From Lathyrus oleraceus (lineage: Eukaryota; Streptophyta; Magnoliopsida; Fabales; Fabaceae): a DNA stretch of 64,000 nucleotides. The position numbers and the translations under genes are program-made. The notes under the pieces were generated by a model. The model made no database searches. It was not told where the DNA came from and worked only from the letters and a program-made list of their open reading frames with translations. This document shows, piece after piece, positions 33,235 to 45,080 of the stretch; the stretch's first letter is position 1; each line of letters opens with the position of its first letter. The stretch spans positions 345,159,846 through 345,223,845 of the forward strand of contig NC_066585.1 of the NCBI RefSeq assembly GCF_024323335.1. Reading direction: 5' to 3'.

Positions 33235-34040
33235 GTATATCCTTGATATGTTCACCCTAACCGGTGACGGGTATCTTTCTCTCCCCTGCTTAAGTCTATC
33301 CTTGATATGTTCATCCTAACCGATGACGGATATTCTCTTTTTGGTATTCTACCCAGTAAAAAGGTAGTTGTAATCCCTATTCTTGTTTCCCAGAGAGTTA
33401 ATCCTTGATATGTTCATCCTAACCGATGACGGGTTTCCTTCTCTTTGCGGTCTTCTACCCAGTAACCGGTAGTTGTAAATCCTGCTTTTTGTTCCCTCCG
33501 CAGAGTTGATCCTTGATATGTTCACTTTAACCAATGATGGATTCTCTCTCTTGGTATTCTATCCAGTAACTGATAGATGTAATTCCTATTTTATCTCCTC
33601 ACAGAGTCTATCCTTGATATGTTCATCTTAACCGGTGACAAATATTCTATTTTGTGGTATTTTATCTAGCATTCGATAGATGTAATTCCTACTTTTTGTT
33701 TAGTTGATTTATCCTTGATATGTTCATCTTAACCGATGACGGGTATCTTCCATGACAATCCCAGGCAAATCTATCCTTGATATGTTCATCCTAACCGATG
33801 ATAGATTTTCTTCCCTGTTGAGTTTATCCTTGATATGTTCATCCTAACCGATGACGGATACTCTCACCCTTGGTCTTCTGCCCAGTAACTGGTAGTTGTA
33901 AATCCTATTTTCTGCAGTTTTCCCCAGCAAGGATATTCTTACCCAGTAACCGGTAATGAATATTCCATTCTATTGGTTCCCAGCGAGTCATCCTTGATAT
34001 GTTCATCCTAATCGGTGACGGGTGATCTATCTGTCTGATC
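33235..34040. repeat. Ogre 3' tail: interspersed 50-105-bp repeats
   Basis: The core CCTTGATATGTTCATCCTAA plus CCGATGACGG recurs at about 33240, 33299, 33403, 33510, 33610, 33713, 33775, 33826 and 33990. A second core, CCCAGTAACCGGTAGTTGTA, alternates with it in several units. Spacing is irregular. Positions 34041-34567 are further 3' UTR without repeat structure. Confidence 0.9.
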
Positions 34041-34567
34041 TTTATTATCTCCCTATCCAGTAACCGGTAGAAGATAATAGATTTCTACTCCTCCTGTGTT
34101 GAAGTTTATTTCTTCCCCAGTTGAGTTGAGTGCACATTTCCTTAGTGAAATCGCTTTTCCCTGCATGATTCAAGTATTTCAGTTTTATCCTGAATTCTCA
34201 TATCCCCTGCAGATGTTGTTAGTTCCCCGACTGAGTCTTTTCCATGTTTGCATGGAATCCCTCGAGTCCCCCAATAGTTTTGAGTCGTAGCTTGGCCTGC
34301 GCATAACCCTTTATCCCCTAGAGTCTTTGTCTCCCCATTGAGTTTTCCTTACGGAAATGCATTTTACTCTTGTGGACCTTTGGTCTCTCTGATTTCTTTT
34401 CCTATGTGGTCATATTTCTGCATAAAGAATTTACTGTTGCATTCATATCATATGCATCATGAGGTCTCTTAGGGACCAAAATTTGTTTCTATATGTTGTT
34501 ATTTAAGCCCATTCTACTGAGTCGACATGAATATTTTAACCTTCGCCTCCTCAGTTAGAATGTCCTT

Positions 34568-34580
34568 AAATAGGGGCAGC
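34568..34580 (+). promoter_or_regulatory. Polypurine tract of the nested Ogre
   Basis: AAATAGGGGCAGC directly before the 3' LTR start TGTAAGACCCC. Confidence 0.9.
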
Positions 34581-37500
34581 TGTAAGACCCCAATTTTGAC
34601 CCTAAGATCCCTCATGCAATTTCATCATAAGCATTAGCATTGGGATCATACCTTGGCATCCTTCATACCCCTCCTTCATTGGGTTTGTTTTAGGAGAGAT
34701 TACCAAGTACTTTGTGATTGTATCATACTTGTATTTTATCATTTTACTAACCAAAATATCAAAAATATGTCTTTTCATTTGCCTAACTCTTCTGTAGGTA
34801 GGGCATGATCTTCATTGATCTATCAAGTTCATATCTAGGGTTTGAGCCCCCATGAAAAAGAGCACAACCATGAATTGATACAAGAATGGTTATGGGCATC
34901 ATATATGAGTTCCATTGATTCCTACATGTTATATTAATCAAGTTTTCTTCAAGAGTTTGAGGGTGATTTGCCTTGGAAACCCTATTTTGACTAGGTATCT
35001 TAAGTAACTTCTCCAACAAGCTATCTTACCATTTGATCAAATTTCTCATGGGACACTTCAAAATTAATCATCTTATGCATATATGATCTACCATGAGCCT
35101 AGAAAGTCAAGAGAATTGAAGATTAGCAAGTTGGTTGATGGTGGTTGGCCAGATGAATTCATCTGATCAAATCTGGGTCTCCCTAGACCCTATCTCCTAC
35201 AATTTTCACCATATGAAAATGATTCCAAGATCAAACTTACTCTAAATGACATTCCAAACAACTTTAATGTTGAGACCTAGAGCTATTTTAGCTTGGAAAA
35301 TCATTTTCTATGTTGAAACATTATAGGTCATTTTGTCTAAACCCTAATTTGAAAGTCAACTTCCCAAGGCCATAACTTGCTCAATGTTTATGAGATGAAA
35401 GATTTTTAAGTTGAACAATTAAATTCAAGATGTCTACTTCAACTTTAATGTTTGGAGTGAGAGTTAATTCAACTTTTATGAGCATGTGATATGAGGCTAC
35501 ATTATACGTCACTTTTGACCTATACCATTGAACAAGTGATTTTTCCAAACTTCAAAAATGCATAACTCTATCATTTAAAATCCAAATGACATGAAATTGG
35601 TGACCATTTTTAAGGTCTTTGAAATATTTATAACTTTAATGAAGACACTTTTCTCATTTGAAGCTCACATGAAAAGTTAAGCAAGGTAGAATATTGAGAC
35701 ATATGGCTTGACACTTAGAAAATTTTATGATATGATAAAATTTCCAAACTTCCATCTCAAAATTCATCATGATACAAGCTCCAAATGGAAAAGTGTTGAG
35801 CATGAAAGTTGGTCCTCTTGATCTAACCTTTTCAATAAGTCCAAGTTCATTCATTTTGGACAAGAATTACTAGGGTTGCGCATGGCATGAACATGGTATC
35901 ATCATTTGGCAAGATTGAACTTCAAACATCCATGCACAATTTCCTAGCATTCCAACATGACTTCAGCCTTGCTTACACTCAATTATGGATCAGATGGAGT
36001 GATTTCATGGGCATGTACACGCCCATGCACTAATGCATCACACATTGCTAATTTTGGAAGTTCACTTCAAGTGTGCAAATATCAATTGAATTGGCTATAA
36101 ATAGAGCCCTCTTGCATCAAAATTTCATAGACATTCGCATAAGCTTTGATCCCAAATCTCTAACCCTCTCATTCCAAAGGATAATCCTGAGAATTTCATT
36201 TGAAATTGAGTTTGAATTGTCACTGTTTTGAGATTCAAAACTCCAGCGATCCAAGACCTTTTGTGCATTCTATTCCATTTCTGCAAGCATTCTGAGTGAG
36301 ATCAAGCATGAGCCAAGGCAAGAACAGTTGAATCCAGACCTACATTGAAGGTATTTTCCAGAAATTTTCATCTCTTCGTTTCTCTCTCAATCTTGCTCAA
36401 TTCTCTTGATTCTTTGGTTGTCTGAAGTCCTACCAATGTAGGCAAGAAGATTGAGTTGCTTTCAGGCCAAATCAAAGCAACTCAGTTCATGTACCTCAAA
36501 TTTCAACTCCATGTATCTCTCAATATACTTGGAGTTAAGATGAATTGAGGCCAGATTCGTACTCTACGCCATTTCTTCTTTCAGATCATGTCCTCATTAT
36601 TCATTTTTTAATGGTGATGAGTGAACCAGTCCAACCAGGGTCGCCGGAGAAGACGATCGACCTTTGGACGTCGGTGATGTGCTAGCTTGGTTCTGAGCCA
36701 TTGATCTCATTTGAATTATTTTAATCACGAGCGTGTATTGTAATTACCTTTCTTGTCATGCATTGACTCAAGACCATAATGGAACGCGCGTTGGTGGCCA
36801 CTTAATCTGCCATCTCAATTATTGAGAGAGATCAAGTGGCTCACGTTTTTGGTTATTTTCTGATTTTCTTTTATTCCTTTTATTTTCATTAATTCATATT
36901 AATTTTAATATTGATCCAAAAAATATGAGAGTTTCACCAAAAAATTCAAATATTTTCCTCTTTCATATTCTGAATTAAAATTATATTTTGGATCATTATT
37001 AATATTTTTCATGATTTAATTGATTTTTAATTGTTTAAAAATACTTTTAAATGGCCAAAAATTATGAAATTTTTTCTCCAAGGTCCTTTGACCTTGTTTG
37101 ACCTATGATAAATCTCATAGCCATTTATTTGGTGTTTTGATGAGGTTTTAGGAATTTGACAAACCATATTTAATTTAAATGCATTGTTTTAGTATTTTTA
37201 ATTGGAATAAATGCCAAATAATTTTGTTGATCAATTGTGATGACTTGTTGGTGTTTGGCTATTGTTGTTGGGCCTTGATCAAGGTTGATTTGACTTTGTC
37301 AAATTAATATCATTGGATTTAGGGGATTGATGGAATGTACATTCCATCTCCTAAAATGAATGAATGATATTAATTTGGTAAAAGTCCTCCTTTGATCAAT
37401 TTGAGTTTTCATCTATTCCCATCCCTCTTCATCCCATTCCCCTTCTTTATGCATTCATCTCATTTGGCCTATGATATCTCAAAATCCTATTGCTAGTTGA

Positions 37501-39277
37501 TTGAAAAATTAACATGAGTATGGATGAGATTAGGCCACACCTTTTGCATATTCTTTTTGTGTGTGGTATGTTTCATGAGCATAGTTCATAATACTATGTC
37601 TCTAACATGCATTAACACCAAATTCTATTTCCTGGCCTCAAATAGTTGTGACTTCTACATAAGTCCAATTATGATTGTTGAACATAGCGCTAAATTTGTG
37701 ACATAAAAGGCATGACATTCTAGTTAGTAAGATTGTAAGTCTCCCCTCTTTCATGGTACTGTGTGGAAACTTGGACTTCTTTCCTTCCTTTGGAAGATAT
37801 TTTGGCTCAAGGATTCATGCTTGTGATAAGTGGGTTGAGTGTTCTCCAAAGAATGTCTAAAAAATGAAAAGCAAAAACAAAACAATACTAACGTCTAACC
37901 TATTAACTACTAACTTTTAGTTTCAAGCACTTTACTTTAATGGCATTTAATTCTAGATTTTATACATTTGCCATTATTCATATCATTCTAATTGTTTATG
38001 TTAATGAAATTTTCACTTTGTCCACTTGGACCATATTGTGTGATATATTTGTTTGTGTATACTTTACTTGTTTGTGTGGTCTTTAACCATTAATGTACAT
38101 AATAACAACAAAAACCCTAAAAAACTTTTGTGTGGACTGTTGGCTTGATCTTGGACAAATGGACTTAGAACTTAGGCAACATTCCTATGCTAAAGGACCT
38201 AGCCAATGCCAACTTATTGAGAAACCAAGTGCTTGCAGTTTGAAACTTCATCTGATACATCATTCAAGATCTCTCTAAGTTCATATGCAACATGATCATT
38301 GTGAACCTGTTATTTTGAACCTGTGACTTGTGAAAGTCATCTGTTACATGGGCTATTTTGAAGAAGATCATGGAATGGATAAGCTTGGATGTGTCCATCT
38401 TTATTTGATGCCTTTGCTCTTCAAGACAATATAATTGTGCATTTTGTGTGTTGCTTGATTCTAAAAGTCCAAGGGAATTCTGGGTTTCTATTGACATTCT
38501 TGTCTATTGGATTGCTACCTATTTGGTCAGATCTTTTCAACTCTAAACTTTTAATTTTGTACATAGGATAGTCTCTTCATCTTCTCCCCATTTCTTTAAT
38601 TTCAAAATCTCTCCCTCCTTTTTCAAAACCTTCTTTGATTAAACTTATTTTGTTCTAAACCTTGACCACTTTTGCAAAAAAGGATAGAAACTTTGGCCTT
38701 ATGCCATTGCATTTTCAAACTTCTTTTCTTAAATCAAACTTGTAAATAAACTTAACTATACTTGACTTAAACTTTCAAAAAGCCAAAAAGAACTAACTCA
38801 TTCAAACATTTTTTAGGCCTTTGTGCCTTTCAAACTTAATCTTTGTTAAAAGCAATGCATCCACTTTGAAATTTGTACCCCGAACTACGAGGTTTTGATC
38901 CCTCATTTTTATATTGGTATGTAGGCACAAGACCGAAGGTCTTGCCAAACACAAAAATATAATTAATAAATTCTTTTCTCATCCCCCCATTCTATTTATT
39001 TGTAAACATCACTTTGTATCAAATACATATGCACACAAAAAGGGCTTCCTAGGAGTACCTAGGACACTTTAGGTGCTAACACCTTCCCTCTGTGTAACCA
39101 ACCCCCTTACTTGTAATCTCTGACATTTTATTAGTTTTGATTTGAAAACTTCTTACTTTTTGGGTTTTGTTCGTACTTTTCCCCTTTTCCCTTGGAAACA
39201 ATAAAAGTGCGGTGGCGACTCTTGTTATTTGATCTCTAGCTTATCCATAGCTTGATGATCATGAATTTACCGCTACA
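34581..39277 (+). repeat. 3' LTR of the nested Ogre (4697 bp)
   Basis: Begins TGTAAGACCCCAATTTTGAC and ends TTTACCGCTACA. It carries the TATA box at 36095-36104 and the hairpin at 38928-38944. The ~830-bp segment 38060-38920 is missing from the 5' LTR. This segment includes GAACTACGAGG…GTATGTAGGC (about 38882-38926), a degenerate relative, in the opposite orientation, of the GCCTACGTA…CGTAGTTC hairpins at 59311-60214. Confidence 0.95.
38928..38944 (+). other. LTR hairpin CAAGACC-gaa-GGTCTTG (3' LTR)
   Basis: Same perfect 7-bp stem and loop as in the 5' LTR at 27597-27613. Confidence 0.85.
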
Positions 39278-39282
39278 GATAC
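39278..39282. other. Target-site duplication GATAC, right copy
   Basis: Identical to 24074-24078. The copia RNase H frame resumes immediately with FANSTNEAEYIVASSEAK. Confidence 0.95.
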
Positions 39283-39648
39283 ATTTGCTAATTCTACAAA
39301 CGAGGCCGAGTATATTGTTGCCTCAAGTGAAGCAAAGGAAGTTGTTTGGACCAAAAAGTTCATTATTGAACTTGGCATAGTTCCTAGCATTGTGGATCCC
39401 GTTGATCTCTATTGTGATAACAATGGTGCTATCGCACAAGCTAAGGAGCCTAGATCTCACCAACAATCCAAACACATACTTAGGAATTATCACCTAATTC
39501 GAGAGATAATAGATAGAGAGATGTGAAAATATGCAGAGTACCTACACTTGACAATATTGCTGACCCACTAACAAAGCTTCTTGCGCAACAGAAGCATGAT
39601 GGCCATACTAGGTATATGGGTATTAGGGGTATGCCTGATTGGCTCTAG
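39283..39648 (+). pseudogene. Copia RNase H C-terminal part after the Ogre insertion
   Basis: Continues the polyprotein split at 24078: NEAEYIVASSEAKEVVW, LYCDNNGAIAQAKEP and SKHILRNYHLIREIIDR. It then needs a 1-nt shift near 39520 (GATAGAGAGATGTG), after which KICRVPTLDNIADPLTK and GIRGMPDWL lead to TAG at 39646-39648. The conserved Glu in EAEY and the Asp in CDNNGA are kept. This is the only frameshift I see in the copia ORF. Confidence 0.93.
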
Positions 39649-39662
39649 TGCTAGTGGAAGAT
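39649..39662 (+). promoter_or_regulatory. Copia polypurine tract
   Basis: TGCTAGTGGAAGAT precedes the 3' LTR. Copia tracts of this type usually read AGTGGGAGAT, so one G is changed. Confidence 0.7.
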
Positions 39663-41029
39663 TGTTGGTGTAAGCCCTATAGGCCAATACTTTTTCTACT
39701 TGTATCAAATTATTTATTAATAATAAAATGTTTTCTCTATATTATGTTTGTTTAATAAAGTCCCTAGAATAGCTAGTCCGTTTAATGTATCAAGTATGAC
39801 TTGATCATGAGATCCCATTAAACATAAGGACACTATTCGTAAAGTATCCCTAATCGATATTTGTTGTGAAATGGGATAACATTAAAGCATTAAGACTATT
39901 ATGTATAACGTTAAAGCTTGAAGATCATGGATCATGGATAAGGAGTTATCAAGTCTTAAACATAGGTATGAACATTAGGAGTAATATTTATACTGGATTG
40001 ACCCTCTATGAGAATACTACATAGAATATTATACAAAGTGTCATAAGTTATTCTCAGGGTGATTGTGGTCTATACCACCCTTCGACTTGAAACCACTATG
40101 GACCCTAGATGTAGAGTCGAATGCTTTATTGCTGATCTAACATTGTTCGTAACTAGATAACCATAAAGTCAATTGATGGGTACTCGACGAAGCATGCTGA
40201 GGGACATGAGTGACCTAGATGGAATTTGTCCATCCTGCATAATAGGATGAATGTCTAAGGGCCTAATATTGAGATGCACAAGGATGACACGGTCTATGCC
40301 TATAAGGGTAAAAGGGTAATTGTACACACAAGTATTATCACAAAAAAGGATTTGTCAGATCACATGACATTTTCGTATCGTGGGTAGCAGTGATGTGTTG
40401 CTAGATGCCGCTCACTATTTATTATGTTAAATACGTGATTTAATATAATTGTCAATATCGCGAAAACCTACAGGGTCACACAAAAAAGGACAAATTGATG
40501 AGAGATAAAGTAAATAAGGACCACCGTAATGTACGGTGCACTTAATTAATTTGTAGAACACCATAATGTACAGTGCACTTAAGTGAATTATACAACACCG
40601 TAAGGTACGACACACTTAAGTAGAATATGAAATATGGTAAGGTACCACGTGCTTAAGTGATTTTCGGTATACCATAAGATATGGGACACATACACTTAAG
40701 TGGGCTTTTTAGCTTGCAGCCCAGACAAGTGGTTCTATAAATAGAATCCTTGTGCAGAAGCATTTCACTTGATGAAATTTCGTTTTTCTCTCTCTGTCAC
40801 TCAAAGCCTTCATTCATAGCAGCTAGCATTGAGATTGAAGGAATCTGTTCATGTGGACTGAGTAGAGGTGTTGTCACCATTCAACGCTCGTGATCACTCT
40901 TTAGGTCTGCATCAAAGGTTTCAATCGCAACAAGAGGTAACGGTTTCTATCACTGACCATGCCCATTCGTAAGGATCACTAAAGGAAAGATTTTAATTTT
41001 GCTGCATTTTGGATCACAATTTTCCTTCA
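39663..41029 (+). repeat. 3' LTR of the copia element (1367 bp)
   Basis: TGTTGGTGTAAGCCCTATAG … TTTTCCTTCA. It has a TATAAATAG box at 40736-40744, about 290 bp before the LTR end, and a single copy of the segment tandemly duplicated in the 5' LTR. Confidence 0.93.
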
Positions 41030-41650
41030 AGGGAGACCTTTAAGAAAATATGATCTCACTCTTCAAATTCCAACATCCTCGTCGATTCACATAACTTTTT
41101 TGGCGATCTTGGGCTTTCAATATTTCTCCTGGATCATATTTATTTTCTTGGTGGTTTATTGGATTATTTTTGGTCAAAGAATCCCCTTATCGCTAATTTC
41201 TTCTCAATACAAAGGCGTTCAACATTTCTTCCCATACAAGGATTCATACGGATCCATCCCAATACTTGCATGGAAAGTATTGTAATAGGTAAACTCAACC
41301 ATTGGTATGTGATCCTTTAAATTCCCCCATTTTCAAAGATACATGCCCTTAACACATCTTCAACGGTTTAGATGGTTCTTTCCATCTGGTCGTCTGATTA
41401 AGGATGATTTATTGTGCTTAGATTCAAATTTATCCCTATCACATTATGGAAATCTCTCTAGAACCTCAAAGTAAACTCTAGGTTCCAATTAGATACAATA
41501 CTAGACGAAACACCATGTAGTCATACAATTTCTGTTATGAACAACATTGCTAGGTGAATGACCTTGTATGTAGACTTGACGGACAAGAAATGGACTGACT
41601 TGGTTAATCTGTCAATAATCACCCATATCGAATCACATATATTGATCAGA
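41030..41650 (-). pseudogene. Chromovirus (Del/Tekay-like) integrase core
   Basis: The minus strand reads DSIWVIIDRLTKSVHFL (first catalytic Asp), SIVSNWNLEFTLRF (the usual second catalytic Asp in SDRDPRF is changed), SDDQMERTI (catalytic Glu kept), EDVLRACIFENGG, and ends with DHIFLKVS. Its continuation is at 16981-17196 on the other side of the copia element. Several stops are present. Homology ends abruptly near 41650, where an Athila-LTR-like fragment begins. Confidence 0.85.
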
Positions 41651-41689
41651 CACCATTTTTGTTAGATTTTTCATCATTTGGATGTCAAA

Positions 41690-41960
41690 AACAAGTAAAT
41701 TATTGTTAGTTATGTGGTAGTTTAGGTCTGTTTTTAGTAAATTTTCGTCATGTCTTTATCTGTCGAGGTTTGATTGTTTCTGGGATATTTTACGCGCTTG
41801 AGGTAATGTTTCATGTGTTTACAGCTTTGAAGAGACAGGAAAAATGATCAGAGCAAAAATCTAGGCCAAAATGCATGAGTAGAAGAAAAAAAGAGAAGAT
41901 TGCACACGTAGTGCCCTTACGCGTATGGCCACTCAGCCTCACCTAGAAGTGTCAAAAAAA
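41690..41960 (+). mobile_element. Athila-like LTR fragment
   Basis: GGGATATTTTACGCGCTTGA and the following TGTTTACAGCTTTGAAGAGACAGG, AAGAGAAGATTGCAC and CCTTACGCGTATGG words parallel the minus-strand LTR at 56500-57215, which has TTTTTACGC, AAGGAAGAAAATTGCAC and TTACGCGTA in the same order. No ends are visible. Confidence 0.5.
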
Positions 41961-43639
41961 TCTTATATGATAAAGCCCCAATAATTAGGCCCCTTGCTTG
42001 ACCCACTTTTTTTAGCCTCCCTACTAAATGAATATTATTTTGGCCCCTATTTTTGGAGCCCTCTGGTATTTTGTTTGTTATAGAGGCCTAAGTGAAGACC
42101 TCAAAATCTAATTTGTTTGAAACAAAATATTTTAATTATTTTAAATATGTATTTTTAAAAAATAAATATTTTTGAAAATTAATTTAATTTTTTTCTTAAT
42201 AGTAAAAAAAATTAATAAAACAAAATTTCCTTAAATATTAAAGTTTAATTATTTTCCATTTTTTTTTAAATACAAAAAAAAAAGTTTTTTTCGAAAAAAA
42301 AAAGTATATTTTTTCGAAAAGAAAAGAAAAGGTGACTTTTTTCGTAAATAAAAAATTGACTTTTGTTTTTGAGGGGAAATTACAGAAGACATTTTGGTTC
42401 AAAGGGGAAAGCTAATGGTTTTGAGGCCCTCTCTTTCTCTCTGCAATCATGATGTGGAAATTACATACAACTTATTTCTTATATGCTGGTAAACCTTACT
42501 TTTCAAGCATTAGATGAAGCAATTGTTAGGAATGAACATTATTAGATCTAGTTACAAAAGTTTTTTCAAACTTATTTATAGTAGTGGGAGCTCTCTAATT
42601 TAGAATCTAATCATAACTTTCATAATAATAATTCTTTGAAAAATTTGATAAACAAGAAATGATGTCAAGTTTCAAAATGGTAAAATTTACTTTGATAAAG
42701 ACACTCTTCAAGGGACACATGTACTCCACAACTCACATGTTTACGATTATTAATATTTTGTCATACAAGTTTATTGGTGTTTTCTTGGTCATAACTGGAT
42801 TAAGTGCAATATAGATGAAACTTAAAGAGAAAATTCTAGAACATCAATTTATGGTGGCATATTTATGGATAATTTTTCGGAACATTCTTGAGACCTTTCT
42901 AAACTGAAATTGAAGTTTGTATCTCATTTCAAATTGAATTACATAGTCATGTTTGTTGCCGAATATGCAAACAAGAGGAATTAGAGAGAGAAAAATTCTT
43001 TAAAATGACACAATGCTTGCCATTTGTACATTTTCTAATTTGAATACTTTCCTTTGACATCTTTTAATTAGATGGAAGAGTAATTTATACGCTATACATT
43101 CATTTAGATTCAAGATATCTCATATTTTCAGATGTAAAAGTACATGTATAGATAGATTAGACAATGTAGGTTATTTATTGATTATGATACTTGATGGATT
43201 TACTTTCTATTTATGCTTTTGAAAGTTTTCTTAGGGATATGTTGAGCATTTCCAACTATCATTTCTAATAGATGTTTGATGGGTTAAATTTTATATACCC
43301 ATGTTTTTTATTTTATTATTTTTATTCAATTTGTTATGTAGCTAGTTTGAAACTTAATAAAATATATTTAACCCCATTTGTGGCATAGCAAAGATATATA
43401 TTTCATCATTTTACACAAATGATATTTTTTATATAAATAAAAGAGAATTATAATTTTATTAAATCACTTTTATAAATAATTAGTGCGTTCGTTGTTATTA
43501 AACTGCAAACTGAAATATATGAATTTGAAAATGATACAAGGAATAACAAATATTAGATACAATTAAAAAAAATATTATTATATTTAAATTGAAAGTTCAA
43601 TTAGTTTCAAAATTTTATTTTTAACAAATACACCATTCA
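41961..43639. other. AT-rich noncoding DNA
   Basis: Mostly A/T-rich without ORFs. 41960-42120 has repeated GGCCCC/AGGCCC words (AGGCCCCTTGCTTG, GGCCCCTATTTTTGGAGCCC, GAGGCCCTCTC at about 42420) that could be ends of a small hAT-like element, but I cannot define terminal repeats. Confidence 0.35.
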
Positions 43640-44089
43640 TTATGAAAAAATGGATTACACGTTTATTTTGTGACTAAACGTAAAAAAATACAACCTTTTA
43701 TTGTGAGAATCACTTTTTAATAAAAATAATAATAAATAATTTGTTCTTCTAGATTAATAATAAAATATATTACTCTAATATTTGAAATTCATATTTAAAT
43801 TTTTTAAAGAGATAAGTACACACTTAATGCTAAGAGTTACTATAAGTCAAATTGACTTTGTACATTATATTTAAAAATTAAAATTCAAAAATCCTAGCAC
43901 AAAATGCATGTTTGTGGAATAAATGAAAAACATGCTTTGTAGAAAGCATGATAATCATGTGTTTTTTATATAATATATAATATTTTTTAATCTAATATAT
44001 AATTCAACGATATGAATATAAAAATGGGTGATTTTCTCATTATTATAAAACGTCTTCATAAAAAATTTCTCTAGTAAATGAGTGAGGAC
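43640..44089. repeat. 450-bp direct repeat flanking the RPA-bearing element, left copy
   Basis: TTATGAAAAAATGGATTACA … AGTAAATGAGTGAGGAC matches 49581-50031 with about eight differences, roughly 98% identity by eye. The two copies bracket the 44071-49580 element. The left copy runs 19 bases into that element's left terminus; the right copy starts exactly at the element's right end. Confidence 0.95.
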
Positions 44090-44108
44090 CCGTGCGTTCG
44101 CACGGGTC
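44087..44108 (-). other. Terminal GC hairpin, left end
   Basis: GACCCGTGCG-TT-CGCACGGGTC, a perfect 10-bp stem, in very AT-rich surroundings. On the minus strand it is followed by CTCACTCATTTACTAG, resembling a Helitron 3' end. Confidence 0.85.
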
Positions 44109-44158
44109 GCGCAAGTGCAATAATTTATTTTTAAAAATTAAAATATAATATATTTTTT

Positions 44159-44263
<105 letters not shown>

Positions 44264-44970
44264 GATTGGATCAACGTACACAAATTTATTGCATAAGAGT
44301 TTTTTTTAATGTAATGGATGTTAAATGATCAATAAATGGGTTCAAAAAATTTCCACAAATAACTTTTTCCAGTTTGGGACATAATAAAGTAAAACATTAT
44401 TAATTTATAGTAATATAATTTGCTTAATTTTTTTGTATACTATATTAAGGAAATAATCAAAAAATATAATACAAAAATATTTTTACAATTTATTGATATA
44501 TTGATATATAATAAACATTCCATTGTTAATGTTATGAATAAACATTCCATTTATCATTGAGATTTTGGACATAAGAAATAAAAATATATTTATTTAATAA
44601 TGGATGAAATTTTCCAATCTATTACTAATTTGAGGTATAAAAGCGCAAATATTAACCTTCATAATAAATGATTATTTAACCAAAATACATAAACCATGTA
44701 AAAGAAATACCAGAACCTCATTTGTTTTAAAATATAGTAATGAATACTACCAAATGTTGAAATTAATTGCAATTGATACAGTAAGGTTTAATGCAACAAA
44801 AGATATTGAAACAAAAGGTTCACAATTTTAGTTAAAATTGTGAGAAATATGTCCAGCAACAAAAATGATTTAACTTCGTACAATTCTTTGGTCCTTAAAA
44901 AACTGGGTTTATATAAAACCTGCCCACAACCTTTTAGGAAGTGATGATTCAAAACCTGCCCGCAACCTTA

Positions 44971-45080
44971 AAAAACTACAATAATAACTAATTTGATTTC
45001 AGGATATTGATTTCATTTTGGAATGATAAGATTGCAACAACAATAAAATAACGGTAATATTTTTTAGTAGTATAAATAGG
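44971..45080. repeat. 110-bp direct repeat inside the element, copy 1
   Basis: AAAAACTACAATAATAACTA … TAGTAGTATAAATAG matches 49218-49326 almost exactly. Both copies end in a TATA-like motif (AGTATAAATAG). Confidence 0.9.

Larger units (their letters stand above)
24079..39277 (+). mobile_element. Ogre derivative without pol, nested in copia (15.2 kb)
   Basis: Complete in outline: 5' LTR 24079-27946, PBS 27956-27973, ORF1 28817-30319, gag 30575-32470, minisatellite tail, PPT 34568-34580, 3' LTR 34581-39277, and a perfect 5-bp target duplication. The internal part is only 6.6 kb and contains no protease active site, RT, RNase H or integrase words. It would have depended on enzymes from an intact Ogre for mobility. 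By eye, the LTRs are about 95-97% alike in ungapped parts, so it is younger than its copia host. ORF1 and gag are now broken by stops. Confidence 0.93.
17197..41029 (+). mobile_element. Ty1-copia retrotransposon, split by a nested Ogre
   Basis: LTRs at 17197-18909 and 39663-41029 both begin TGTTGGTGTAAGCCCTA and end TTTTCCTTCA. A Met-tRNA-type PBS follows the 5' LTR and a purine tract precedes the 3' LTR. One gag-pol frame (protease, integrase, RT, RNase H, in copia order) runs from 20486. It is interrupted at 24078 by a 15.2-kb Ogre derivative with a 5-bp target duplication and resumes at 39283. Without the insert and the extra GATAC the element would be about 8.6 kb. It sits in a minus-strand chromovirus integrase. 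The copia lineage is not assigned. Confidence 0.93.

Noticed and set aside
17192..41034. Clean 5-bp target duplication of the copia element
   Set aside because: Left flank CGGGC and right flank AGGGA agree at only three of five bases; I do not claim a target duplication.
41100..41285. Plus-strand 61-codon ORF
   Set aside because: Lies antisense to the chromovirus integrase; hydrophobic product is a frame shadow.
41960..42430. hAT-like small transposon with GGCCC-rich ends
   Set aside because: Several GGCCC words but no definable terminal inverted repeats or 8-bp duplication.
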